Source: Salinilacustrithrix sp034522155 (GTDB lineage: Bacteria > Actinomycetota > Acidimicrobiia > Acidimicrobiales > Salinilacustritrichaceae). Taken from it: a stretch of 64,000 bases of DNA. The translations under genes were made by a program, and so were the position numbers. The stretch spans positions 248,001-312,000 of the forward strand of contig JAXHLP010000001.1 of assembly GCA_034522155.1 (NCBI GenBank), read 5' to 3'. Positions 35,001 through 44,280 of this stretch are shown here, piece by piece (the first letter of the stretch is position 1; each line of letters begins with the position of its first letter). Below the pieces are notes generated by a model. It was given only the letters and a program-made list of their open reading frames with translations, did no database searches and had not been told where the DNA came from.

Positions 35001-35588
35001 GTGCTGCGCCTCCTCGACCAGATCCCAGTTCTGGGCGAGCATGGCGGCGACCGTCTGCAGGTGGCGGCTGTTCACGCCGAGCGCCAGCGCGGTCCGGAGC
35101 AGCTCCTCGAGCGACTCGTCGTCGAGCAGCGACCGTTCGAACCGAGCCCACCGCTCCTCGAAGCGCAGCGCCGAGCTGATGTCGTCGTGGACGTCGATCC
35201 GCGGCGGCAGGCCGGCTTCGACGGGCGTGCCGAGCAGCAAGCGCTGGGCGAAGGCGTGCAGCGTGCAGATGGTGGCCCGGTCGAGTCGTTCGAGCGCGAT
35301 GCGGGCACGGGAGCGACCGGTCTCGGTGTCGTCCACGTGTGGCACCGGTTGGCCGAGCTCGACCTGCTCGAGGGCCTGGCGGACGCGGGCCCGGAGCTCG
35401 GCCGCTGCGGCCTCGGTGAAGGTGATGGCGGCGATGCTCGTCACGTCGGCACCTTCGACCACGAGCGTCACCAGCCGGCTGACCAGCGACGACGTCTTGC
35501 CCGACCCGGCTCCGGCCTCGACGAACAGCGTGCGGTCGTGCACCTGCGCGATGCGGTCGCGGGCCTCCTGGTCGGCCAGATCGGTCAT
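32076..35588 (-). CDS. addA: AddA-like UvrD helicase-exonuclease subunit
   Basis: A 1170-residue protein. The SF1 helicase motifs are complete: P-loop GAGSGKTSS with Lys31, AITFTEAAAAELR, LLIDEFQDTDPLQ, FVGDPKQSIYRFRRAD, LTIHGSKGLEF and LYVALTRARDHLV. The C-terminal nuclease (PD-(D/E)XK) has VVDYKTDE with Asp1084 and Lys1086. This combination, with the partner next door, is the AddAB-type system that resects double-strand breaks. Its stop overlaps VOC and its start overlaps the addB gene by 4 nt. Confidence 0.9.
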   Translation of the reverse strand: MTDLADQEARDRIAQVHDRTLFVEAGAGSGKTSSLVSRLVTLVVEGADVTSIAAITFTEAAAAELRARVRQALEQVELGQPVPHVDDTETGRSRARIALERLDRATICTLHAFAQRLLLGTPVEAGLPPRIDVHDDISSALRFEERWARFERSLLDDESLEELLRTALALGVNSRHLQTVAAMLAQNWDLVEEAQHSGLLAHDLAVDVDLSAIPVDDWIAEWTALVDEGARCLAGDDKLLRWIEDVAGGVLAWLRRNRTEPYVLIGVADMKIPSPGGKGSRDNWPAGFKDEFVPRARAAIDAFVADVGGITDAVLTRLGAEIARYTLDDAEARRREGRLEFHDLLVLARQVLRSQPEVRRRYHRRYAHLLIDEFQDTDPLQIELAVRIAADPEHDTSVPWHEVEVEEGRLFFVGDPKQSIYRFRRADIDLFTRTAERYAGGYTSLNVNFRTTEPVLAFCNAVFERMISRVEEPVGAGMTRIAQPDYVPLATSRTALDGDPGPPVVVLGDGAPHANAEAARLAEAADVAAVLQRAREEQWSVAPGGEPRPCRWSDMAVLLPSRSTLSHLRTALDEAEIPYRLESGTLVYGTTEITDLTSILRAIDDPGDSIAIVGALRSPAYGCGDDDLHRWVRVHGRCTYLGATVRDEGDVAAGESRDVVEAALADLRARHRTAPFRSVPEIVESVTRDRRLMESSLAGGRHRDVWRLYRVVLEHARQFADTEPGGLRAFLHWVGLQRDDKVRATSPVIPEADVDAVRILTIHGSKGLEFGITTVSGLSARDPTGLRGATVQFRPGGGFDVRMKSGMETTRFEVVRSVEETMDLHERTRLLYVALTRARDHLVVSSHHTERAREKSHGGRLTEHLDDLGDDLEELVERWTNVTDESCDGSGVADESSRPVGDGEAVVDDAPPDEIAAWEERIAGWAAGRRTLRDVSGTGGVVSATAVARHLTTLDEAEQDHAVPEREPWRRGRAGTAVGSAVHAVLQHTDLTDQTGSDLSGLAAWQAGVEGIADRAALIEQKARAASSSPVVRRAVASGRWRREVHVAVPLVEVIDSNGAGPVDLFEGFVDLLFDEDDGTVVVDYKTDEVPSDVAVAAALERYTPQGAAYALAVEAATRRPVTEVHFLFLRGGDAVDVEVPDLGAAKARVRDALATYGVSADRDTTGAVT

Positions 35589-38500
35589 CGGTCGGCCTCC
35601 GGCGCGACTGCCGGCCCGGGCTCCCCGGACGCTGGCGCGGCGTCGAGGACCGAGTCGGATCCCTCCTCGGCCAACCGGGTCAGACGGGCCAGGCTCGGCG
35701 CCAGACGCACCCGCTCCCACTCCTCGTCGCGGTCGCGGGGACAGATCGCATCGAAGTCGCACCACGCGCAGTGCTCGTGGGTCCCGCGATGCCACTGGTA
35801 GCCGCCAGGCCGGGCTGGGAACCGGCCCTCGCCGATGCCGTCGGCCAGCACGGTGAGCACGCGCCGGAACCGTTCGCGCAGCTCGGGGGTGATGGCGTAG
35901 CCGACCTCCTCGCGATCGGTGTCGGCGCGCAGGAACCAGTACGAGGCCTCCACCTCGGGCCGGTCGTGGCGCTCGGCGGCCGCCATGCCGTAGGCCACCA
36001 GCTGGAGCTTGGTGCCGGCCAGGAGGGGGTCGCCTCCCTTCTCGGGCGCCTGCACGAGATCGTGGAAGCTCCTCGAACCGCTGTACTTGTAGTCCCACAC
36101 CTTGACCACGTCGTCGCCGACATCGATGCGGTCAGCCGAGCCCGCGAGCTCGACGATTCGACCGTCGCCCAGGTCGATCTCCAGCGGCGGCGACTGGCCC
36201 TGGCCGAAGCTGAACTCGACGGCGACCGGCATGGCGCCGATGACCGAGCGGACCTCGACGTCGCGGGCCAATGCCCGGTGGAGCGCGACCTCGATCGCGG
36301 CGCGGTCGTGCTCCCACCAGCGGGGATGGCCGGTGAGGCCGCGCGCCTCGAGGTCGGCACAGTGCTCGTCGATGAGCCCGCGCAGCCGCTCGATCGCCTC
36401 GTCCGGCCATGCCCGCCCGGGTGCCGGTACGGCACCGGCGGCGATCATCTCACCGAAGAACTGCTCGAGGACCGCATGGACGAGCGTGCCCTTGTCGCGC
36501 GCCTGGGCACGGTCGATCTCTTCGGGGCGGTCGACGGCGCGCAGCTTCAGCGCATGGGAGAAGAACCACTTCCGCGGGCAGGTGGCGTAGGTCTCGAGCC
36601 GGGTGGGCGACAGGACACCCATCGCCGTGACGTCGACGCCGTCGCCCCGGAGGTTGCCGTCGAAGCGCGTGAACGCGTGCGACTGCCGGGATCGGGCGAG
36701 GACCGCGCCCGAGCGGATGGTCGGATCGGTGGCCGCGGGATGGCCATCGAGCCCGCCGGCGCGCACCAGGTCGGCGAAGACACGCTCCTCGAGCTGGAGG
36801 GCAGCCACGGTTCCGGCGGCGACGGCGTGCAGGCCGGCGCTGTAGCTGTCGACGCGTTCGACGCCAGCGACATCGTCGCCGGCCATCAGCGCCTCGGCCT
36901 CGGGGCGGACGCCGGTGCGGCCCTCGACGGCGTCGATCACCCAACGACTGGGCACCAACGAGCGCCCGGAGCGCTGATCGTGTCGGGCGAACGACAGCAG
37001 GCGCTGGTGGCCTGCGGAGGCGAGCGCGGCGTCGAAGGAGCGGACCTGGTCGCGCCGGCGGTCGTCGGCGCCCGAGAGCCCGACGTCGCCTCGGAGGTCG
37101 TCGCCGAGCAGGACGTCGTCCGCCGGCACCGACGGTGCCAGCCCCTCGACGAGCCCGACGATCGCGACCACGTCGAGCGGCACCACCGGCGGCCGATCGA
37201 GGGGCGTCACCTGCAGCCCGGTGCCGGTTCGGGCCGACCGCGGCGCCGGCGACTCGAGCAGCGTCACGATGGTGTCGAGCACGACGTCTCGCGACGGCGT
37301 CGCCTCGACACGGGCGAGGGCAGCCAGTCGGCCCACGGCGGTCCGGATGGCGCTGTCGGCGTCGACCTCCTCGTCGGGCCAGGAACGGCGGGGCAGCGGT
37401 CCGCACAGGGCGTCGAGGACCCGGCCGCACCATCCGGCCACCTCCGACCAGGACCCGGGGAGCGGGTCGGTGAGCTCCTCGAGCACCCGCAGGGTGGAAC
37501 GGAGATGCTCGTTGCGGGCCAGCTGCCGATCGGCCCACTCGACGAAGCCGGTGTCGGCGACGCCGGCTTCGTCGACGGCGTCGGCACGCTGTGCCCGGAG
37601 TCGGCGATCGGCGCGCTCGATGGCCTCGTGCCACCGGACGGGGCCCCGGGTCACCCCGAGTCGACGGCTGGCGTCGTCGAACGCCGCGGACGGAACAGGA
37701 TCGCCGTCGGCGTCGACCACCAGACCCGTCGCCCACAGGTCGACCACGTCCTGGCGAGCGAAGTGGCTCCGGACGACGGCGATGACCCCAGCCAGGACCC
37801 GCCCGGGAGCGGTCTGGGCAAGCGTCCGTGCGCTGGGCGCGGCGAACGGCAGGCCCGTGCTGGTGAGGACATCGGCCACCACACGCGTGTACGGCGCGCC
37901 GCGCGGATGGACGAGGGCCATCCGGTGCAGCGGCGTTCCCGCCTCCGCGGACGACAGAAGGCGTCGTACCACGTTGCGCACCTCGTCGTCGATGTCGTTG
38001 GCGGAGATGATCGCTGAGGCGACCGGCGGCGCAGCCAGTCCGGGATCGGGAACAGCCACCCCGAGCGGCTCGAACGCCCGCGCCAGGCCGACGTCGGCGC
38101 CACCCCCGCTGGCGCCGAGCAGGACCCGGACGTGGACGCGCTCACCCAGTGCTTGCAGCAGCGACACCTCGGCCCGCGCGAGCCGGCCCGGGAGGTGGAC
38201 GACGACCGGGCCGATGTCGTGGAGGCCGACGGTGGCATCTCGCACCATCCGCTCGGCGAGTCGGAGCACGGCGGTGCTGCCCACCGGCCCGACCCGACCA
38301 CGTACCTCCCCGTGGAGTCGGACCATCTCCGCCGGCAGGGTGCCACCGGCGGCGGCCTGACCACGAGCGTCGTCGTCGAGTGCGTCGAGCTCGACGACGG
38401 TGTCGGCGATCGACTCCCAGGTGGAGCGGTGGTGCCGGATGGGGCCGAGCTCACCGGGGTCGTCGCGCAGGGCAGCACGCACCGCGGCCACCACCAGCTC

Positions 38501-38767
38501 GCGGTCGACGCCCACGTCGATTCTCTCGGTGGCGAGCTGCGGCGCAGCGAGCAGCTCGGCGAGCGCACCGAGGCTCTGGAACGACACGCCGACCAGCCCA
38601 CCGAGCCGGCGCGCGAGGAGCCGCCGGGTCACCACGGCGACCGACGGCGAGGGGGTCACCACCGTCACCGGTGCGAGCGGGTCGCCGGCCTGGGCGCCAC
38701 GAACCGCCTCGGCGAGCCCGTCGAGCGCAGCCTCGCCGTACCGCACCCACGTCGTCTCCACAGCCAT
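35585..38767 (-). CDS. addB: AddB-like PD-(D/E)XK nuclease subunit
   Basis: A 1060-residue protein. The N-terminal half has VTVVTPSPSVAVVTRRLLARRLGG and no P-loop, like AddB's inactivated helicase. The nuclease domain has VWDYKYSG with Asp892 and Lys894. A 4Fe-4S staple is formed by Cys730 (YATCPRKWF) and Cys1000, Cys1003, Cys1009 (CAWCDFDAIC), a feature of AddB. AddB with AddA processes breaks for recombination. TACGTT is 7 nt before ATG 38765-38767. It is divergent from the DUF885 gene. Confidence 0.88.
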   Translation of the reverse strand: MAVETTWVRYGEAALDGLAEAVRGAQAGDPLAPVTVVTPSPSVAVVTRRLLARRLGGLVGVSFQSLGALAELLAAPQLATERIDVGVDRELVVAAVRAALRDDPGELGPIRHHRSTWESIADTVVELDALDDDARGQAAAGGTLPAEMVRLHGEVRGRVGPVGSTAVLRLAERMVRDATVGLHDIGPVVVHLPGRLARAEVSLLQALGERVHVRVLLGASGGGADVGLARAFEPLGVAVPDPGLAAPPVASAIISANDIDDEVRNVVRRLLSSAEAGTPLHRMALVHPRGAPYTRVVADVLTSTGLPFAAPSARTLAQTAPGRVLAGVIAVVRSHFARQDVVDLWATGLVVDADGDPVPSAAFDDASRRLGVTRGPVRWHEAIERADRRLRAQRADAVDEAGVADTGFVEWADRQLARNEHLRSTLRVLEELTDPLPGSWSEVAGWCGRVLDALCGPLPRRSWPDEEVDADSAIRTAVGRLAALARVEATPSRDVVLDTIVTLLESPAPRSARTGTGLQVTPLDRPPVVPLDVVAIVGLVEGLAPSVPADDVLLGDDLRGDVGLSGADDRRRDQVRSFDAALASAGHQRLLSFARHDQRSGRSLVPSRWVIDAVEGRTGVRPEAEALMAGDDVAGVERVDSYSAGLHAVAAGTVAALQLEERVFADLVRAGGLDGHPAATDPTIRSGAVLARSRQSHAFTRFDGNLRGDGVDVTAMGVLSPTRLETYATCPRKWFFSHALKLRAVDRPEEIDRAQARDKGTLVHAVLEQFFGEMIAAGAVPAPGRAWPDEAIERLRGLIDEHCADLEARGLTGHPRWWEHDRAAIEVALHRALARDVEVRSVIGAMPVAVEFSFGQGQSPPLEIDLGDGRIVELAGSADRIDVGDDVVKVWDYKYSGSRSFHDLVQAPEKGGDPLLAGTKLQLVAYGMAAAERHDRPEVEASYWFLRADTDREEVGYAITPELRERFRRVLTVLADGIGEGRFPARPGGYQWHRGTHEHCAWCDFDAICPRDRDEEWERVRLAPSLARLTRLAEEGSDSVLDAAPASGEPGPAVAPEADR

Positions 38768-38853
38768 GCACGCGAACGTACTCACGACGTGTGACGAGAA
38801 CGGACGAACCCGGGTCCACACGACGCCGGAGGCGCTCGGCCAAACTCGACCGG

Positions 38854-40554
38854 ATGCACGACCGGGCAGACGAGCTCGACCGCCTGGCGGAAGAGTACTG
38901 GGACGGGGTCATGGCGCGGGCGCCGTTCGCCGCCACGATGTTCGGCGACCACCGCTTCGACGACCGCGTGCCCGACCTGAGCCCGGCCGGCCTGGCCGAG
39001 GAGCGCGGCTTCGCGTCCGACATCGCCGACCGGGCGAAGGCGATCGACCCGGCGTCCCTCGACGCGGGCCACCAGGTCACGCGAGCGCTGCTGGTCGACG
39101 CGTGCGAGACGACCGTCGAAGCGATCGATTCCGACAGCATCCAGCTCTCGTCCGACGGGTTCACCAGCTACCCGGTCTCGCTCCTGCGCAGCGCCTCGCG
39201 CCGCAGCGCCCCCGACGTCGACAGCGCCGCCGCGCAGCTGCGCCGACTGACCGACCTCCCCGTCGCCCTCGACGACGTGGTCGGCCACTGGCGAGCCGGT
39301 GTCGGGCGCGGCTGGACCCCGGCCTCGACCATCGTCGGGCGCACCCGGGAGATGATCGAGGGGTACCTCGCGGGTCCGCTCGAGTCCGATCCCTTCGTCG
39401 AGCTCGGACTGCCCGACGACTGGTCGAGCTCCTCCCGGTGGCGCAACGCCGACGACTGGCGGACCGATGCCGCCCGCGCGGTCGAGAGGCACGTGCGGCC
39501 GGCCTACCGGCGGGTCGCCGACGCGCTGGCCGACCTCGAGCGCGCCGGACGCGACGACGACCACCCGGGCCTGTGCCACGTGCCCGGCGGCGACGCGTTG
39601 TACGCCGCGCTGGTCCGACGGGCCACCACCACCGACCTCGCGGCCGACGCGATCCACGCGATGGGGCTGGAGGAGCTGACCGAGAAGCTGCCGGCCGAGT
39701 GGGCCGCCGTCGGCCAGGCCGCGGTCGGCATCTCGGCCCGCGACGAGCTCTTCGACCACCTCCGCTCCGACCCGTCGATGAAGTACCGGGAGGCGCAGGA
39801 GATCCTCGACCACGCCAGCGCCGCCATCGACCGTGCCGTGGCGGCCGCGCCCGACTGGTTCGACCAGCTCCCCGCGTCCGGAGTGATCGTGGCGCCAGTA
39901 CCCGACGCCCTCGCGCCGGGCTCGCCGCCCGCCTACTACGGCACGCCGCCCTCCGACGGCTCCAGGCCCGGCGTCTACTTCGCGAACACCCACGAGCCAA
40001 CCCGCCGCAACCGCTTCGAAGCCGAGGTGTTCGCCTTCCACGAGGCCGTGCCCGGCCACCACCTCGAGCGGGCGTCGGCGGTCGAGCTCGACGTGCCGAT
40101 GTTCCAGCGCCGGGGCGGCTACATGGCCTACAGCGAGGGTTGGGGGCTCTACACCGAGCGCCTTGCCGACGAGATGGGCCTGTACTCCTCCGAGCTCATG
40201 CGCATCGGCATGCTGTCGGCCGACGCGTGGCGCTCCGCCCGCCTCGTGCTCGACACCGGCCTGCACGCGCTGGGCTGGACCCGGGCACAGGCCATCGAGT
40301 TCATGACCACGCACGTGCCCATCGCCGAGGGCGAGGCCGCCGTCGAGGTCGACCGCTACATCGGCATGCCCGGCCAGGCGCTGTCGTACAAGGTGGGCCA
40401 GCGCGAGCTGTTCCGCCTCCGCGCCGACGCGCGAGCCCGGCTCGGCGACCGCTTCGACATCAAGGGCTTCCACCGCGCCGTCCTCGAACAGGGCGGCGTC
40501 ACCCTCGGCATCCTCGCCGACCTCGTCGACGCATGGGTCGCTCGTCAGCCCTGA
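38854..40554 (+). CDS. DUF885 family zinc protein
   Basis: A 566-residue protein. FHEAVPGHHLERA (His396, Glu397, and His402/403) is a metallopeptidase-like HExxxxHH zinc site, followed by MAYSEGWGLYTERLADEMG and GMPGQALSYKVGQREL. DUF885 proteins have a peptidase-like helical fold and unknown substrate. No signal peptide is apparent. It starts 86 bp from the divergent addB gene and ends 61 bp before glpD. Confidence 0.85.
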   Translation: MHDRADELDRLAEEYWDGVMARAPFAATMFGDHRFDDRVPDLSPAGLAEERGFASDIADRAKAIDPASLDAGHQVTRALLVDACETTVEAIDSDSIQLSSDGFTSYPVSLLRSASRRSAPDVDSAAAQLRRLTDLPVALDDVVGHWRAGVGRGWTPASTIVGRTREMIEGYLAGPLESDPFVELGLPDDWSSSSRWRNADDWRTDAARAVERHVRPAYRRVADALADLERAGRDDDHPGLCHVPGGDALYAALVRRATTTDLAADAIHAMGLEELTEKLPAEWAAVGQAAVGISARDELFDHLRSDPSMKYREAQEILDHASAAIDRAVAAAPDWFDQLPASGVIVAPVPDALAPGSPPAYYGTPPSDGSRPGVYFANTHEPTRRNRFEAEVFAFHEAVPGHHLERASAVELDVPMFQRRGGYMAYSEGWGLYTERLADEMGLYSSELMRIGMLSADAWRSARLVLDTGLHALGWTRAQAIEFMTTHVPIAEGEAAVEVDRYIGMPGQALSYKVGQRELFRLRADARARLGDRFDIKGFHRAVLEQGGVTLGILADLVDAWVARQP

Positions 40555-40615
40555 CGGGGCGTCGTCGGTCTGGAGGCGTTCGGCAAGACCTCACCGCTCC
40601 CGCGATACTCGGCGC

Positions 40616-42262
40616 GTGACCGTTGGCGCATTCGACCGAGAGACCGCGCTGGGTGCGTTGAGCGAAGGCGAGTTCGACGTCCTGGTCATCGGCGGCGGGG
40701 TCACCGGCGCCGGCGTGGCGCTCGACGCCGCGAGCCGGGGCCTGCGCACCGCCCTGGTCGACAAGGCCGACTTCGCCTCGGGGACCTCGTCGAAGAGCTC
40801 GAAGCTGATCCACGGCGGGCTCCGCTACCTCCAGTCGGGCGACACCCGGTTGGTGTACGAAGCCCTGCGGGAACGCCAGCGCCTGCTGCGCAACGCGCCA
40901 CATCTCGTGAGCGTGCTGCCCTTCCTGATCCCGATGTTCGGCACGGACGGGGTGATCCACCCCAAGCTCGCCCGCGCGCTCGGTTGGGTCATGTGGATGT
41001 ACGACCTCACCGGCGGGGCCCGCATCGGCAAGCTCCACCAGCGCATCTCGGCCGAGGAGACCCTCGAACACATGCCGACGCTGCCGCCCGACCGGGTAGC
41101 GGCCAGCTACCTGTACTACGACGCCCAGGCCGACGACGCCCGCCTCACCGTCACCATCGCCCGGACCGCCGCCGAGCTGCACGGCGCCGTGTGCGTGAAC
41201 CACGCGCCGGTCGTCGACCTCCTCCGGGAGGGCAACCGCGTCAAGGGCGCCGTCGTCGAGACCCACGGCCGGCGCACGGAGGTACGGGCAAGGGCCGTGG
41301 TCAACGCGACCGGAGTGTGGGCCGACGAGGTCCGCACCATCGACGAGGGCGCCGACCCCGCCACGATCCGACCGGCCAAGGGCATTCACCTCACCGTCCC
41401 GTGGGAGCTGGTCCGCAACGACATCGCCGTCGTCGTCCCCGTGCCGAAGGACAAGCGCACCGTCTTCGTGGTGCCGTGGCCGGCCGCGCCCGGACAGGAC
41501 CCCGAGTTCACCTACATCGGCACGACCGACACCGACTACGAAGGTCCCCTCGACGACCCCCGGTGCACGACGGAGGACATCGACTACCTGCTACGGGCGA
41601 TCAACCACTCGACCACGACCCACATCGGCCACGAACACGTGGTCGGCACCTGGGCCGGACTCCGGCCGTTGATCCGCAGCAGCACAGGTAGCAAGCGGAC
41701 CGCCGACCTCTCCCGTCGCCACGCCGTGACGGCCTCGGCGTCGGGCCTGATCACCGTCACCGGCGGCAAGCTGACGACCTACCGGGAGATGGCGGCCGAC
41801 ACCGTCGACGCCGTGGCCAAGCAGCTCGGCCTGCCCAGGTCGCAGCAGAAGTCCCGCACCGCCAAGCTTCGCCTCCGAGGCGCCGACGGCCACGACCCCG
41901 ACGCCACCGGCCGCGCCGGTCACCTCCAGGGTCGCGTCGGCGGCGAGACCCGTCTGATCGAGACGATGATCGACCGGGACCCCGCCCTCGGCGAGCCACT
42001 CGTTCCCGGGCTCCCCTACCTGCGCGCCGAAGCCGTCTACTCGGCCCGCTACGAGATGGCGGCCACGCTCGAGGACGTCCTCGCCCGCCGTACCCGGGCG
42101 CTGCTGCTCGACCGCGACGCCACCGCCGAAGCCGCCGCCGACGTGGCCGACCTGATCGGCGACGAGCTCGGCTGGGACGAGGCGACCCGACGCCGCGAGG
42201 TCCGGCAGCTCCGGGAGACGGCCGACCACCAGCGCGCCCCGATCACACGTGGCACCCCCTGA
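40616..42262 (+). CDS. glpD: Glycerol-3-phosphate dehydrogenase (FAD)
   Basis: A 548-residue protein from GTG 40616. VLVIGGGVTGAGVALDAASRGLRTALVDKADFASGTSSKSSKLIHGGLRYLQ is the FAD-binding N terminus, and PAKGIHLTVP, FTYIGTTDTDYEG, ITVTGGKLTTYREMA complete the aerobic GlpD pattern. It oxidises sn-glycerol 3-phosphate to dihydroxyacetone phosphate, passing electrons to quinone. GATACT lies 6 nt before GTG, a leaderless pattern. The AGPS-like flavoprotein follows 80 bp downstream. Confidence 0.93.
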   Translation: MTVGAFDRETALGALSEGEFDVLVIGGGVTGAGVALDAASRGLRTALVDKADFASGTSSKSSKLIHGGLRYLQSGDTRLVYEALRERQRLLRNAPHLVSVLPFLIPMFGTDGVIHPKLARALGWVMWMYDLTGGARIGKLHQRISAEETLEHMPTLPPDRVAASYLYYDAQADDARLTVTIARTAAELHGAVCVNHAPVVDLLREGNRVKGAVVETHGRRTEVRARAVVNATGVWADEVRTIDEGADPATIRPAKGIHLTVPWELVRNDIAVVVPVPKDKRTVFVVPWPAAPGQDPEFTYIGTTDTDYEGPLDDPRCTTEDIDYLLRAINHSTTTHIGHEHVVGTWAGLRPLIRSSTGSKRTADLSRRHAVTASASGLITVTGGKLTTYREMAADTVDAVAKQLGLPRSQQKSRTAKLRLRGADGHDPDATGRAGHLQGRVGGETRLIETMIDRDPALGEPLVPGLPYLRAEAVYSARYEMAATLEDVLARRTRALLLDRDATAEAAADVADLIGDELGWDEATRRREVRQLRETADHQRAPITRGTP

Positions 42263-42342
42263 GACCAACGCGCCGAACCTCCGCGCCGACGAGCAGTGCG
42301 GCGTCCTCGAGCGACGCGGTGATGCCCGTACAGTGGTGGCCC

Positions 42343-43872
42343 GTGACGACTCCGTCCGCGCTGCCCCCGGTCGGCCCCGGCGCACCCACACCCCCGATCG
42401 ACATCGCCGGTGGGGCCGAGGCGGCCGGCGCTCGGCTCGAGAGCGCCGTGCCCGTGCCCGATCCGGTGATCGACCGCCTGCACAAGACCGGCGCACGCGT
42501 CTCGACCGACCACGCAGTCCGGGCCGAAGCCAGCCGCGACTGGTGGCCGGGCGCCATGCGGTGGGCCACCGAGGGCCGCGTGGCCGGACTCGCCGGCGTC
42601 GTCGTCACTCCCGCCGATGCCGACCAGGTCTCCGACGTGCTCCGCCTGTGCAACGCGGCCAAGGTGCCCGTCACCGCGGCGGGCGGCCGCTCGGGTGTGT
42701 GCGGAGCGTCGGTTCCCGCCTTCGGCGGCGTCATCCTCGACACGACGGCGCTCACGGGCATCACCGGCATCGACGACGAGTCGATGACCCTCGACGTCGC
42801 GCCCGGCACCTTCGGCGACCACCTGGAGCACGAGCTCCGTGAGCACGGCCTGACGCTGGGCCACTGGCCCCAGTCCATGGCGTTGTCGACGGTGGGCGGC
42901 TGGCTCGCCTGTCGGGGCGCGGGCCAGCTCAGCAACCGCTACGGGAAGATCGAGGACATGGTCACCGGCCTCGATGTCGTGCTGGCCGACGGCTCGACCA
43001 TCGCCACCGGCGGCGCGCCCCGGGCCGCTGTGGGCCCCGATCTCACCCAGCTGTTCGTCGGCTCCGAGGGCACCCTCGGCGTCGTCACCGGCGCCCGGTT
43101 CCGGCTCCATCCCGCGCCGGAGCACGAGCGCTGGGCCGCGTACTCGTTCGCGTCGTTCGCGGCCGCCAACGACGCGTGCCGACGCATCGTCCAGCGCGGT
43201 GCCTCCCCCGCCGTGCTCCGGGTCTACGACGCCGTCGAGGCCGACCGCAGCTACCAGACCGGCGACCGTGCCGTGCTGCTGGTGATGGACCAGGGCGACG
43301 CGGTGATGGTCGACGCGTCGATGACCGTCGTCGGCCAGATCTGTGACGACCCCGCGACCGGTGCCGCGTCGCTCGACGATGCCCTCGTCGGCCGGTGGCT
43401 CGAGCACCGCAACGAGGTGTCGGCGCTGGAGGCGCTGGTGTCGAAGGGCTACGTCCTCGACACGATGGAGATCTCGGCCCGCTGGTCCCGTCTCGGGGCG
43501 ATCTACTCGGCGACGACCGAGGCACTGCTCGGCGTCGACGGCGCCATGGCAGCCAGCGCCCACCAGTCGCACGCCTACCAGGACGGTGCCTGTCTGTACT
43601 TCACCTTCGCCGGCACGCCCGGGGACGACACCGACCACGAATCGATGTACCGCGCGTTCTGGGACGCCGGCCAGCAGGCGGTGCTCGACGCCGGTGGTTC
43701 GCTGAGCCACCACCACGGCGTCGGACTCAACCGGAGCCGGTTCATGGCCGACGCGCTGGGCGGCGGGCTGGACGTGCTGCAGTCGGTCAAGGACGCGCTC
43801 GATCCCAACGGCATCCTCAACCCCGGCAAGCTCGGGCTGCGGTCGCCCTTCGGCGAGGTCGCCTACCCGTGA
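42343..43872 (+). CDS. AGPS-like FAD-binding flavoprotein
   Basis: A 509-residue protein from GTG 42343, with TACAGT 8 nt upstream; GTG 42319 would add eight residues. VVVTPADADQVSDVLRLCNAAKVPVTAAGGRSG, GHWPQSMALSTVGGWLACRGAGQLSNRYGKIEDMV, FVGSEGTLGVVTGARFRL, and SHHHGVGLNRSRFM match the VAO/PCMH family close to alkylglycerone-phosphate synthase, whose SxHHGxG motif is at the active site. AGPS makes the ether bond of ether lipids; here this or a D-lactate/glycolate-type oxidation is possible. Its stop overlaps the next start. Confidence 0.85.
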   Translation: MTTPSALPPVGPGAPTPPIDIAGGAEAAGARLESAVPVPDPVIDRLHKTGARVSTDHAVRAEASRDWWPGAMRWATEGRVAGLAGVVVTPADADQVSDVLRLCNAAKVPVTAAGGRSGVCGASVPAFGGVILDTTALTGITGIDDESMTLDVAPGTFGDHLEHELREHGLTLGHWPQSMALSTVGGWLACRGAGQLSNRYGKIEDMVTGLDVVLADGSTIATGGAPRAAVGPDLTQLFVGSEGTLGVVTGARFRLHPAPEHERWAAYSFASFAAANDACRRIVQRGASPAVLRVYDAVEADRSYQTGDRAVLLVMDQGDAVMVDASMTVVGQICDDPATGAASLDDALVGRWLEHRNEVSALEALVSKGYVLDTMEISARWSRLGAIYSATTEALLGVDGAMAASAHQSHAYQDGACLYFTFAGTPGDDTDHESMYRAFWDAGQQAVLDAGGSLSHHHGVGLNRSRFMADALGGGLDVLQSVKDALDPNGILNPGKLGLRSPFGEVAYP

Positions 43873-44276
43873 TCGCCGTGACCCGCGCCGTGGGGACCAA
43901 GGCGGTCGGCTTGGGCACCATGGTCACCCTGGCCGTCGCGGTGCCGGCCGCCCTGCTCGCCCAGACCCTCGACGAGACCGGCTCGGTGGATGACGACTCC
44001 CCCTGGCTGATCGCGCTGTTCGCCGTCGTCCTCGGTGCGATGGTCCTCGGCGGCTACCTCGCGGCCGAACGACGGGCCGACGCGCCGCTGATCAACAGCG
44101 CGCTCGCCGCCGTCGGGGCCTACGTGGTGGTCCAGGTCATCGCCGCCATCCGCCTGCTCGTCGACGGCGACGCGATCTCGTGGGCGGCGATGCCGTTCTT
44201 CGCGCTGCTGGCCTCCGCCGCCGGCATGGTGGGTGGCCTCGTCGCCGATCACCGCGCCCGGACCCCGCGCCGCTGA
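43869..44276 (+). CDS. Four-helix membrane protein, unknown
   Basis: 135 residues from GTG 43869, overlapping the flavoprotein stop by 4 nt. Hydrophobic segments lie at about residues 14-32, 47-66, 77-96 and 103-126. The C terminus is VADHRARTPRR. It sits between the AGPS-like gene and the FGGY kinase (4 nt gap) and is probably part of that operon, perhaps a membrane anchor or transport partner; no family recognised. Confidence 0.65.
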   Translation: MIAVTRAVGTKAVGLGTMVTLAVAVPAALLAQTLDETGSVDDDSPWLIALFAVVLGAMVLGGYLAAERRADAPLINSALAAVGAYVVVQVIAAIRLLVDGDAISWAAMPFFALLASAAGMVGGLVADHRARTPRR

Positions 44277-44280
44277 ACCC